A DNA stretch of 64,000 nt, from contig NZ_JACHJL010000023.1 of assembly GCF_014203645.1 (NCBI RefSeq), positions 1 through 64,000 on the forward strand, given 5' to 3'. A program made the translations under genes and the position numbers. Within the stretch, counting starts at the first letter, position 1. Each line of letters starts with the position of its first letter. Shown here in pieces: positions 53,508 through 61,769 of the stretch. The notes beneath the pieces are model-generated. The model was not told the origin of the DNA. It searched no databases and was given only the letters and a program-made list of their open reading frames with translations. Source of the DNA: Streptomyces zagrosensis. GTDB taxonomy: Bacteria; Actinomycetota; Actinomycetes; Streptomycetales; Streptomycetaceae.

Positions 53508-54869
53508 ATGCCACGTGGACGCCATCGCCATTCCCTGCCTCTGCACCGGCTGCTCCCACCGCTGGCCGTCGCAGGTGTCTCAACCGCCTGTGCCGCGGCT
53601 GCCTGGCTCGTCGGTGAACCTGTGCTGGTCCGCTCGCTGGCCACGGCCGCGGCGGTGGCCGCGATCGTCGGAGCGGTACTGCTGCGCTACTGGGACGCTG
53701 TGGCCGGCAAGCGCATCGCGGACCTGAACAGCGCCCGGTTGCGCGAGGAATGGCGAACCGAGGAACGCGCAGCGGAGCTGGAGGCCGAGGCGGAGCAGGA
53801 CCGCGCCGTACGCACCAAGTTGGAGGCGAAGCTGCGGGCCAAGCGCGCCGAACTGGCGCGGCTGCGTAACGAGCACGCGGCACTGCTGCGCCGATACGCC
53901 ACCGCCGAGACCGAGCGCGCCAAAACGTTGGAGGAACGCCGCCGCCTGACCCTGGGCGCACCGGCGGCAGCGAGCACTTCGGCTGCGGCGTCTTCGGTTG
54001 CGGGCGCCTTGGGCGCGTCTTCGGTTGCGGGCCCTGCGGCCGTGGCGGCTTCGTCGCCGGCCTCGGCCGTGGCCGCTGGATTGATTGGATCAGCGGGCCC
54101 GGTGGAGACGGCCGGTGCTGCGGGCGAGCTGGCCTTGACCTCCGGTGCGTACCGGCAGGCGGCCCTGGCCCTGCGCAACCTCGCACAAAACGCAGCCCGG
54201 CAGCGCGGCGCCGACCCGGCCGCCGAGCGCGGTGGTGAGCGGGCCGGGCTTGGGGAGCAGCGTGTGCTCGCCGGGGCTGTTGCCGAGGAGGCTGCTGCGG
54301 CGGCCGTCGCGGATGAGGTGCGGGTGCCGGCTGTCGCGGATGAGGTTCCGGCCGGGGCCGCACTCGAAGGGGCGCCCACCCAGCACAGTCGGGCGCGGGC
54401 GGTCCCCTCTGGCGCTGCTGCGGCGGTCATGCCCCAGCCGGCGCCGGGTGGCGCCCAGATCGCCGGGCACCACCGCCCCGCGTCCCGGGCCATCGGCGGC
54501 TTCGACTTCTTCGGCAATGCGCAGTCATCGGCCGCCGTCCGCAGCCCCGTCGCTCGCCGCTCCACCGCTGGGCTGGAGGAGGACCTTGCGGACGTCGTCG
54601 GCGCGGAGGCCATCGCCGCTCACGCGGCCCACGCGGAGAACACGCCAGCGGACGTCACGGCCGTGCACGCCATGTCCGTGGATGCGATGCCCGTAGACGC
54701 CATGCCTGTGGATGCCATGCCCGAGGACGCCACGGTCGAGGACGTTGCGCCCGAGGACGCCACGCCCGGGGACCCTATCGCCGTGGGAAGCAACGGGGTC
54801 ATCGACCTCACCGCCCACGACGAGACGGAGCAGATCAGCCTCGCGGAGTTGCGCGGCGCGATCTCGTAG
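53508..54869 (+). CDS. Membrane-anchored coiled-coil protein with Ala-rich and repeat-rich C-terminus
   Basis: A 453-residue protein of unknown function. Two membrane helices (about residues 18-35 and 40-62) are followed by a Glu/Arg/Ala-rich coiled coil (about 65-150), then a long Ala-rich low-complexity part, and near the end tandem units of the form M-P-V-D-A and E-D-A-T (about bases 54665-54775). The terminal HDETEQISLAELRGAIS is the most ordinary-looking segment and may be a functional tail. This is a conserved position in Streptomyces between the transporter and nuoD2, but no known domain can be named. Confidence 0.7.
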   Translation: MPRGRHRHSLPLHRLLPPLAVAGVSTACAAAAWLVGEPVLVRSLATAAAVAAIVGAVLLRYWDAVAGKRIADLNSARLREEWRTEERAAELEAEAEQDRAVRTKLEAKLRAKRAELARLRNEHAALLRRYATAETERAKTLEERRRLTLGAPAAASTSAAASSVAGALGASSVAGPAAVAASSPASAVAAGLIGSAGPVETAGAAGELALTSGAYRQAALALRNLAQNAARQRGADPAAERGGERAGLGEQRVLAGAVAEEAAAAAVADEVRVPAVADEVPAGAALEGAPTQHSRARAVPSGAAAAVMPQPAPGGAQIAGHHRPASRAIGGFDFFGNAQSSAAVRSPVARRSTAGLEEDLADVVGAEAIAAHAAHAENTPADVTAVHAMSVDAMPVDAMPVDAMPEDATVEDVAPEDATPGDPIAVGSNGVIDLTAHDETEQISLAELRGAIS

Positions 54870-54891
54870 CGGCTGCGGCAGTGACGTAACG

Positions 54892-55043
54892 CCTGCTTGC
54901 CGACGTGGCCACTCGCCGATGTGGCCTACTCGCCGACGTCGCCTGCTCGTCGGTGTCGCCTGCTCGTCGGCGTTACCTGCTCGTCGGTGTCGCCTAGTTG
55001 CCGGTGTCACCTGCCTGCCGGCGTCGCTTACTTGTCGATGTCG
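54892..55043. repeat. 17-bp tandem array of nine copies at the 3' end of nuoD2
   Basis: Nine consecutive units of 17 bases (one of 16), consensus CCTGCTCGTCGGTGTCG on the plus strand: 54892, 54909, 54925, 54942, 54959, 54976, 54993, 55010 and 55027. The last unit (55027-55043) is the stop codon and last codons of nuoD2 itself, read on the minus strand, so the array appears to have grown from the gene's 3' end outward. 17 is not a multiple of three, so it is not coding. Confidence 0.9.
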
Positions 55044-56170
55044 CCGACGACGAAGAACAGCGAGCCGAGGATGGCGACCATGTCGGCGACCAGGGTGCCG
55101 GGGAGGAGCTCCGTCAGCGCCTGGATGTTGTTGAACGAGGCGGAACGCAGCTTGAGCCGGTACGGGGTCTTCTCGCCCTTGGAGACCAGGTAGTAGCCGT
55201 TGAGGCCGAGCGGGTTCTCGGTCCACGCGTAGGTGTGGCCCTCCGGGGCCTTGAGCACCTTGGGCAGCCGCTGGTTGATCGGGCCGGGGGGCAGCTCGAC
55301 GATGCGGTCGAGGCAGGCGTCGGCGAGGTCGAGCGAGTTGTGCGTCTGATCGAGCAGGCACTCGAAGCGGGCCAGGCAGTCGCCTTCGACGCGGGTGACG
55401 ACGCGCAACGTGTCGCGCAGTTCCCCGTACGCGAGGTACGGCTCGTCCCGCCGTAGGTCGAAGTCCACGTCGGAGGCGCGGGCGATCGGACCGCTGACCC
55501 CGTACGCGTGGACGGCCTGGGCGGAGAGGGCGCCCACGTCACGGGTGCGGCCCCGGAAGATCTCGTTGCCGAGAACGAGGTCGTCGTACACGTCCATCCG
55601 CGACCGTGCCTCGGCCACCGCGTCGCGCGCGCGGCCGAGCCAGCCGGCGGGCAGGTCCTCCTTGAGGCCGCCGACCCGGTTGAACATGAAGTGCATCCGG
55701 CCGCCGGAGATTTCTTCCATGACGGCCTGGAGCTGCTCGCGCTCGTGGAACGCGTGGAAGACGGGGGTGATGCCGCCCAGTTCGAGGGGGTAGGAGCCGA
55801 GGAACATCAGGTGGTTGAGGATGCGGTTCAGCTCGGCGAGCAGGGTGCGCGTCCACACGGCGCGCTCGGGCACCTCCATGCCGAGCATCCGCTCCACGGC
55901 GAGCACTACGCCCAGTTCGTTGGAGAAGGCGGAGAGCCAGTCGTGCCGGTTGGCGAGCATGATGATCTGCCGGTAGTCGCGCGCCTCGAACAGCTTCTCC
56001 GCGCCCCGGTGCATATAGCCGATCACCGGCTCGGCGTGGACGATCTGCTCCCCGTCGAGCACCAGCCGTAGCCGCAGCACACCGTGGGTGGACGGATGCT
56101 GGGGCCCGATGTTGAGCACCATGTCGGTGCTCTCCGCCGCTCCGCCAATGCCGACTGTCGTCTCCGTCAT
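55028..56170 (-). CDS. nuoD2: NADH-quinone oxidoreductase subunit D paralogue
   Basis: A 380-residue NuoD/49 kDa-type subunit outside the nuo operon. NIGPQHPSTHGVLRLRL, the HRGAEKLFEARDY helix with Arg55 and the EPYLAYGELR segment are conserved. The C-terminal VVGDIDK ends like family members. Streptomyces chromosomes carry such a solitary second NuoD; whether it enters complex I or another hydrogenase-like complex is unknown. ATG 56170 (MTETTVGIGG) is chosen; the open frame continues upstream without similarity. Immediately upstream on the same strand is a MidA/NDUFAF7-like methyltransferase, whose mitochondrial homologue methylates the NuoD-equivalent subunit on the arginine matching Arg55. 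Confidence 0.9.
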   Translation of the reverse strand: MTETTVGIGGAAESTDMVLNIGPQHPSTHGVLRLRLVLDGEQIVHAEPVIGYMHRGAEKLFEARDYRQIIMLANRHDWLSAFSNELGVVLAVERMLGMEVPERAVWTRTLLAELNRILNHLMFLGSYPLELGGITPVFHAFHEREQLQAVMEEISGGRMHFMFNRVGGLKEDLPAGWLGRARDAVAEARSRMDVYDDLVLGNEIFRGRTRDVGALSAQAVHAYGVSGPIARASDVDFDLRRDEPYLAYGELRDTLRVVTRVEGDCLARFECLLDQTHNSLDLADACLDRIVELPPGPINQRLPKVLKAPEGHTYAWTENPLGLNGYYLVSKGEKTPYRLKLRSASFNNIQALTELLPGTLVADMVAILGSLFFVVGDIDK

Positions 56171-56245
56171 GCGCCCTAGTGTGTCAGCTCGCTCTAAGGC
56201 GCCCTGCGCGGTCCCAAGGCGGCTACCCACGCCGTCCTGAGTCGG

Positions 56246-57607
56246 CTACGCGAGCACGTCGGCCAGGGCTGCGGGCCCGACCGGTTGGCACAGCCACAGG
56301 AAGCCGCCGAGCCCGGCGGGGTCGGTCAGTTCGGCTGCGTCACCGGCCGCGCTCAGGGCCCGTACGTATCCGGCGGGGTCGGTGCTGGCCAGCGCCAGCG
56401 GTGGCCGTCGCCCCGTGACGCCGAGCGCGCGCAGCGCGTCCCGCTGGGTGCGGATGCGGGGTGTCGCCCCCGGTCCTTGGTCGGTCGCCGTCCCGGGGCC
56501 GTGGTCGTCCGTCACCTCGGGGCCGTGGTCGGTCGGCGTCGTACGGAGGCGGTGTGGCGGCGCTGTACGGCGATCTGTCGCCGCTCGTGCGCCCGCCGCA
56601 GCGCACGCGTCCAGCGCGACATGGGTGGTCAGGTCGCACGTTCCATCCGGTACGGGGCGCACCTCGCGGCCGTTGCGGAAGCCGGTCAGGGTGCCGTACG
56701 GGGGGCGGCTGCCGCGTGCGTGGGCGTAGTCGATGGCCACGGCGAGCCCGGTGTCGAGGGTGCATACGGCCCGTGCCCAGGCGGCGTCCCTGGGCGGCCC
56801 TGGCTCGGCGCGTAGCCCGGGTTCCGCGTCCAGCGGCCACCAGTCGGCCAGCCACGCGGCGTCCTCGCCGGCCAGCGGATCGCCCAGCCGCTCCGTACCG
56901 TTCGCTGAGACCAGCACCTGGCGCGGCACACCGTCCGCGTCCACCTCGGCGACGTCCACCGGCACGTTGTCCAGCCATTCGTTGGCGATCAGCAGCCCCG
57001 TCAGCGAACCGGGCGCCGGGAGATCGTCGAGCCAGTCGATCCGGGGATCGAGCCCGGCCGGTCGGGCCGCGCGTTCGACGGCGTACGGGCGCAGCCGCTT
57101 ACCGATGCCATCGGCGTCGTCGCCCAGGGCGCTCAGCACGCCGGTGAGGAGTTCGCCGCGCCCGGCGCCCACGTCCACGATGGCCAGTTCGGCGGGGCGG
57201 CCGAGGGCCGCATCGACGCGGGCGAGCAGTGCGGCGATGGCCTGCGCGTAGAGGGGGGAGGCGTGCACGGAGGTACGGAAGTGACCAGCGGGGCCTTCGG
57301 GGCGGCGGTAGAAGCCGTTGGGCCCGTACAGCGCCCGCTCGGCGGCGGCCCGCCAACCCCTCCAGGGCCCGACTCCGGGCCCGTCCTGACTGTGCGAACC
57401 AACCCGTTCCCCGTCCGAGGAACCGCCCCACTCCCCGCCCTGTGAACCGTCTGGTTCCCCCTTGCGAGAACCGGCTCGTTCCCCGCCGCGTGAGCCGTCC
57501 TGTGCCTCGCTCCGGGGCGAGGCCGAGTCCTTCGCCATGTCGTCGCCCGCCATCGGCGCACCACCTTCCGCATTCTTGCCCGGGCCGGCAGGCCCAGCCT
57601 CGATCAT
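56246..57607 (-). CDS. MidA/NDUFAF7-like SAM-dependent methyltransferase
   Basis: A 453-residue class I methyltransferase of the MidA (DUF185) group. Residues ~70-110 (LYGPNGFYRRPEGPAGHFRTSV and LYAQAIAALLARVD) are the family's N-terminal contact region, SAM motif I is VDVGAGRGEL (about 145), and ANEWLDNVPVD follows. The first ~65 residues are a low-complexity tail with repeated Gly-Ser-Gln/Glu-Gly-Gly-Glu units. A Gly/Arg/Pro-rich insert occupies ~330-380. The human homologue NDUFAF7 methylates NDUFS2 (the NuoD equivalent) during complex I assembly; here the gene is 76 bases upstream of nuoD2 on the same strand. Acting on NuoD2 is inference. Confidence 0.82.
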   Translation of the reverse strand: MIEAGPAGPGKNAEGGAPMAGDDMAKDSASPRSEAQDGSRGGERAGSRKGEPDGSQGGEWGGSSDGERVGSHSQDGPGVGPWRGWRAAAERALYGPNGFYRRPEGPAGHFRTSVHASPLYAQAIAALLARVDAALGRPAELAIVDVGAGRGELLTGVLSALGDDADGIGKRLRPYAVERAARPAGLDPRIDWLDDLPAPGSLTGLLIANEWLDNVPVDVAEVDADGVPRQVLVSANGTERLGDPLAGEDAAWLADWWPLDAEPGLRAEPGPPRDAAWARAVCTLDTGLAVAIDYAHARGSRPPYGTLTGFRNGREVRPVPDGTCDLTTHVALDACAAAGARAATDRRTAPPHRLRTTPTDHGPEVTDDHGPGTATDQGPGATPRIRTQRDALRALGVTGRRPPLALASTDPAGYVRALSAAGDAAELTDPAGLGGFLWLCQPVGPAALADVLA

Positions 57608-57798
57608 CTACGTCGCTGTGGTCAGGTAGGGCTAAGCATCCCGTTCGGGTCGTCGCTGACCTGCGGCTGCGTGGAGAGATGGGGGCTTTGAGGAGGATAC
57701 CGAGCGGTCGGTCTCCACCTTGGGGAGTACGCGCGGGGCTACCGGATCGACCGTCCGGTTGACCCCCACACATCCTTCCTCTGCCTACGCTGGGTAAC

Positions 57799-58989
57799 GT
57801 GCAGCGTCTCTACGATTTCCTCCGCAGGCACCCGACCGGTGTGGACAGCTTCTGGGCTGTCATGCTGGCGGGCTTCGCCCTGGTGTGGTTCGTAGAGGCG
57901 GACATGGGCCGCGAGCCGCGCATCGCGGCGGTTCCCATCTGTGTCACGTTGTGCCTGGCCAGCGCGCTGCGCCGGCGGGCGCCTGAGCACATGCTGCTGG
58001 TGGTGGCGGGCTGCGGCCTCGTCCAATTGGCAACGAACGTCGAGATCAACCCGGCCGATTTCGCCATGCTGGTGGTCATCTACACCTGTGCTGCCAACGG
58101 TGCCCGCTGGTCCTCCTGGTTCGGGCTGATCGGCGGCCTGTTGGCACCGACCATCGCCGGCGTGCGCTGGCACCCACAGGAACAGACCGAATGGCAGGCC
58201 ATAGTCGGCATCTTCTTCGCGACCATCCCGTTCGCCCTGGCCTGGGTCCTCGGCGACTCGCTGCGCACCCGCCGGGCCTACTACGCCCAGCTTGAGGAGC
58301 GTGCTGCGCGCCTGGAGCGGGAGCGTGAGGCACAGGCGAAGGTGGCGGTAGCGGGGGAGCGCGCCCGAATAGCGCGCGAGCTGCACGATGTCGTCGCGCA
58401 CAACGTGTCGGTGATGGTGGTGCAGGCAGACGGCGCCGCCTACGTTTTGGACGCCGCTCCCGAACAGGCCAAACAGGCTCTGGAGACCATCTCGGGCACC
58501 GGCCGACAGGCCCTCGCCGAGATGCGACGGCTGCTGGGCGTCCTGCGCACCGGGGAACAGGCGGAGGGCGGCGAGTACGTGCCGCAGCCCGGTGTCGAGC
58601 AGCTTTCGGAGCTCATCGAGCAGGTGCGGGGCGCGGGCCTACCGGTCGATTTCAAGGTGCAGGGCAGCCCGCGCCCGCTGGACAGTGGAGTGGAGCTGAC
58701 CGCGTACCGCATCGTGCAAGAGGCACTGACGAACACCCGCAAGCACGGGGGTGAGCACGTGGGAGCGACCGTATGGATCACCTACGACGAGGCCGCACTC
58801 GCCCTGCTGATCGAGGACGACGGCCGGGGCGCGGGACGCGAACTGTACGAGACGGGTGGTGCCGATGGGCTCGGTCATGGCCTGATTGGCATGCGCGAGC
58901 GCGTCGGGATGGTGGGGGGCAGTTTGGAGGCGGGGCCGCGTAGGGGCGGCGGCTTCCGGGTGAGCGTGGTGCTGCCGGTGAAACGTTGA
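57799..58989 (+). CDS. Membrane sensor histidine kinase (NarL-partner, HisKA_3 type)
   Basis: A 396-residue kinase. About four to six membrane helices in residues 10-155 form the sensor, without a large extracellular domain. The phospho-acceptor is His196 in RELHDVVAHNVSVM. The ATPase part has N-box ALTNTRKHG, G1 EDDGRGAG and G2 GHGLIGMRERV. It pairs with the response regulator 376 bases downstream. The GTG start 57799 is the longest in frame; no better one is seen. Stimulus unknown: the sensing part is only membrane helices, as in envelope-stress kinases of this class. Confidence 0.9.
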   Translation: MQRLYDFLRRHPTGVDSFWAVMLAGFALVWFVEADMGREPRIAAVPICVTLCLASALRRRAPEHMLLVVAGCGLVQLATNVEINPADFAMLVVIYTCAANGARWSSWFGLIGGLLAPTIAGVRWHPQEQTEWQAIVGIFFATIPFALAWVLGDSLRTRRAYYAQLEERAARLEREREAQAKVAVAGERARIARELHDVVAHNVSVMVVQADGAAYVLDAAPEQAKQALETISGTGRQALAEMRRLLGVLRTGEQAEGGEYVPQPGVEQLSELIEQVRGAGLPVDFKVQGSPRPLDSGVELTAYRIVQEALTNTRKHGGEHVGATVWITYDEAALALLIEDDGRGAGRELYETGGADGLGHGLIGMRERVGMVGGSLEAGPRRGGGFRVSVVLPVKR

Positions 58990-59365
58990 AGCGTTGGGGC
59001 GCCGAGCGGCTCGGTGGGTGGTGCGGGGTACGCCGTGCGCGCTTCCCGGTTGGTGAGTGGGGCAAGCCTTGGCACGGTGACCGGTGTGGGCTCCGTGCGG
59101 CGAGTGATACGAGCCCGCGTACGGTGAATGGTGCCCCCGCCGCCCAGAACCTCACAGCCCCCGCAGCCCTCACAGCCCTCACAGCCCTCACAGCCCTCAC
59201 AGCCCTCACAGCCCCCGCAGCCCTCACAGCCCCCGCAGCCCTCACAGCCCCCGCAGCCCTCACAGCCCCCGCAGCCCTCACAGCCCCCCGTAGCCCCCGA
59301 GCCACCAGAACGCAGCGGGCTTACGAGCCACCGCCTCAAGAGCCCCGAGAGAGGGACCGAATCAG
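58990..59365. repeat. Intergenic region with 9-bp tandem repeats (about 59150-59290)
   Basis: Between the kinase and response regulator genes. From about 59150 to 59290 the sequence is a run of roughly 15 nonamers of the form CAGCCCTCA or CAGCCCCCG. The 9-bp period is a multiple of three, and the run could be read as Ser-Gln-Pro repeats in one frame, but that frame overlaps the regulator gene. Two-component genes are usually closer together, so the array lengthens the gap. Confidence 0.85.
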
Positions 59366-60043
59366 ATGCGTATCCGCATCATGCTCGTCGACGATCAAGC
59401 TCTCCTCCGTACCGGCTTCCGCATGGTGCTTGCCGCCCAGCCGGACATGGACGTCGTCGCCGAGGCGGGTGACGGTCTTGCGGCGCTTGAGGTGCTGAAG
59501 ACCGCGGAGGTGGACGTCGTGCTCATGGACGTCCGGATGCCGCGGCTGGACGGGGTGGAGGCGACCGCCCGCATATGCCGGACCGAGGGCGCGCCGAAGG
59601 TGCTCATCCTCACCACGTTCGACCTCGATGAGTACGCGTTCTCCGCGCTCAAGGCCGGGGCGAGCGGCTTCATGCTCAAGGACGTGCCGCCCGCTGAACT
59701 GCTCACCGCCATCCGCGCCGTGCACAGCGGCGACGCGGTGGTTGCGCCGAGCACGACGCGCAGGTTGCTCGACCGGTTCACGCCGATGCTGCCGAGCACC
59801 CATGCTGCCGAGCCGGTCCGCTCCGAAGTCGGCAAGCTGACCGAGCGGGAGCGCGAGGTGATGATGCTGGTCGCCCAGGGGCTGTCGAACGGCGAGATCG
59901 CGGCCCGTCTGGTGCTCTCCGAGGCGACCGTGAAGACCCATGTCGGCCGCATTTTGACCAAGCTCGGGCTGCGGGACCGGGTGCAGGTGGTGGTCCTCGC
60001 GTACGAGACGGGTCTGGTGCGCGCGGGCGGCACGGCCCAGTAG
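59366..60043 (+). CDS. NarL/FixJ-family response regulator
   Basis: A 225-residue regulator. The receiver domain has the acidic pocket Asp9/Asp10, phosphorylated Asp55 in VVLMDVRMP, and the conserved TT and K (LILTTFD and MLKDVP). The C-terminal LuxR helix-turn-helix is LTEREREVMMLVAQGLSNGEIAARLVLSEATVKTHV. It acts as partner of the kinase upstream. Start ATG 59366 follows GAGAGAGGG. Targets are unknown. Confidence 0.94.
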   Translation: MRIRIMLVDDQALLRTGFRMVLAAQPDMDVVAEAGDGLAALEVLKTAEVDVVLMDVRMPRLDGVEATARICRTEGAPKVLILTTFDLDEYAFSALKAGASGFMLKDVPPAELLTAIRAVHSGDAVVAPSTTRRLLDRFTPMLPSTHAAEPVRSEVGKLTEREREVMMLVAQGLSNGEIAARLVLSEATVKTHVGRILTKLGLRDRVQVVVLAYETGLVRAGGTAQ

Positions 60044-60061
60044 CGGCCGGCCGGTCCGCAC

Positions 60062-61153
60062 TCAGCGCAGCACGCTCTCCAGGAAGTCGCTGCCGAGGCG
60101 GGCCACTGCCGTCAGGTCGAGCTGGTGCAGTACGTACCGGCCGCGCCGCCGGGTGGCCAGCAGCCCGGCCTTCTTCAGCACCGCAAGGTGCCGGGAGACC
60201 TCGGGCGATGTGATGCGGTGCGCGGCGGCGAGCTCGCCCGTGGTGTGTGTGCCGCGCGCCAGCGACCTGCACAGGTTCATCCGGACCGGGTGGGCCACCG
60301 CCTCCAGGCGCCGCTGTACGAGTTCGAGCGCCTGCGGGCGGGGCAGCTCCGGGGAGGCCACCGGGTAATGGACGACGGGACGCCAGCCCGGGGTGTACAG
60401 CACCATCAGATGCGGCCAGCCGAAGGCGGTCGGCACGAAGGTGACCCCGGCGCGGTCGTTCGGCAGCAGGGCGGTCGTCTGGCTGGTCGCCAGCTTGTCC
60501 ACGACGATCCGTCCCCGGTCGGCGTCGAGCGAGAGGGCAGGCGAGACCGCCGCCAGCGCCTCCGCCAGCCCCTTGTGGCGCAACACGTCTGCCTTGTGCC
60601 GGGCGTCGGCCGCGAGCTGGACGCGTACCCGCTGCCAGGTGTCGGCGAAGAACGCCTGCTCACAGTCCTCGAACAGGCGGCGCAGCCAGGCTCGTACGGT
60701 GGCCGGGTCGGCCAGCATTCGTTCCACGAACGCCGCCTGGCACGGGCCGCGGGCGGCGGCGCGCTCTCTGGCCCGGTCGCGTTCGTACGCATCGCGCAGC
60801 GGGTTCGCCATGCGCCCGTAGTCGGCCGAGCAGGAGATCTCCAGCGCGGCGATCACGAACTGCTCCTGCGGCATCTGGTCGAGGCGGTCCAGGTCCTCGG
60901 CGAGGGTCGAGCCCGGTGTGCCGGGCAGCAGTATGTCGGAGCGCGTCGTACGCCATAGAAAGTCCGCCTCCTGGAGCCGATCGGCCAAGTCGGGCTTGAG
61001 CGAACATGCGGTGGCGGTCGTCCAGTTGTGCAGGCCCGGGTGGTGTGCGGGCTCGGACAGCGCGTGCAGCGCCGCACCCAACTCGGCCAGCGGTGATGGG
61101 GCGAAGACGATGCGTTCTGGGGGCAGGCCCGCGATGTCGATGGTCACACTCAC
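60062..61153 (-). CDS. ArsR-type winged-helix regulator with DUF5937 domain
   Basis: A 363-residue protein. The N-terminal ~270 residues are the DUF5937 domain (PPERIVFAPSPLAELGAALH; GVTFVPTAFGWPHLMVLYTPG), and the C-terminal ~75 residues an ArsR-family winged helix (VAHPVRMNLCRSLARGTHTTGELAAAHRITSPEVSRHLAVLKKAGLL). In this family the sensor lies before the DNA-binding part. Ligand and targets unknown. Convergent with the response regulator gene (18-base gap) and divergent from the next gene by 100 bases. Confidence 0.88.
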   Translation of the reverse strand: MSVTIDIAGLPPERIVFAPSPLAELGAALHALSEPAHHPGLHNWTTATACSLKPDLADRLQEADFLWRTTRSDILLPGTPGSTLAEDLDRLDQMPQEQFVIAALEISCSADYGRMANPLRDAYERDRARERAAARGPCQAAFVERMLADPATVRAWLRRLFEDCEQAFFADTWQRVRVQLAADARHKADVLRHKGLAEALAAVSPALSLDADRGRIVVDKLATSQTTALLPNDRAGVTFVPTAFGWPHLMVLYTPGWRPVVHYPVASPELPRPQALELVQRRLEAVAHPVRMNLCRSLARGTHTTGELAAAHRITSPEVSRHLAVLKKAGLLATRRRGRYVLHQLDLTAVARLGSDFLESVLR

Positions 61154-61253
61154 ACAACCACTGTGCCCTGCCTGTGCCCCAGGTCAAGAGACGCTTGACA
61201 GCCTGCGTCAATCGAAGCGCCCCGCCAGGCTGGACCGTCGCAGGGTGAAAGGC

Positions 61254-61613
61254 ATGAACATCACCCAGCAGTACGCACTCGACCTCTACCGCAGCGCACA
61301 GCACGGCGAGCCCGCACCGCCCGCACCCGGCCGCCACGACTGGCGCACGGTGCGTGAGCTACGCGAGCACCACACGTTCCAGACGGTGGTGGCGGAACGC
61401 GCGGTGGGCCATGGCCCGGCGTCCCGCTTGCTGCGCGCGGCCCGCAGCACACTGATCCGCTGGCTGCGGCCCGCGACGATACGCGGCAGCGCCGGCAGTC
61501 CCACGGCAGCGGCCGAGACGGCGGCAGCCAACCACTTGGTGAAGGGAGCGGGGCCGTGGGCGGTGAACTCGCGTGGTGAAGGGGCCGGAGACGGGTGCGG
61601 GGTGCGGCCGTAG
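61254..61613 (+). CDS. Small conserved Streptomyces protein of unknown function
   Basis: A 119-residue protein starting MNITQQYALDLYRSAQHGE and including PPAPGRHDWRTVREL, a pattern I associate with a widespread small Streptomyces family. The rest is Ala/Arg-rich without known domain. Divergent from the DUF5937 regulator; it may be its target, as is common for regulator/neighbour pairs. Function unknown. Confidence 0.6.
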   Translation: MNITQQYALDLYRSAQHGEPAPPAPGRHDWRTVRELREHHTFQTVVAERAVGHGPASRLLRAARSTLIRWLRPATIRGSAGSPTAAAETAAANHLVKGAGPWAVNSRGEGAGDGCGVRP

Positions 61614-61769
61614 ACCGGTCTGAACTGGCGCTTGGTGGGCGGCTTGTGGGCAGCCCGCAAAGTTATCCACAGGCGCTGGACATGCCTGGGGATCACCGAA
61701 GGCACTCGCGTAGCATGGCGCTAAATCGTCCGGTACCCCTCGCGGACTGGAACGGAAGGCCGTCGCTCC

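Noticed and set aside
59128..59472. Frame encoding Ser-Gln-Pro repeats before the response regulator
   Set aside because: It overlaps the start of the regulator gene in another frame, and its content is only the 9-bp array.
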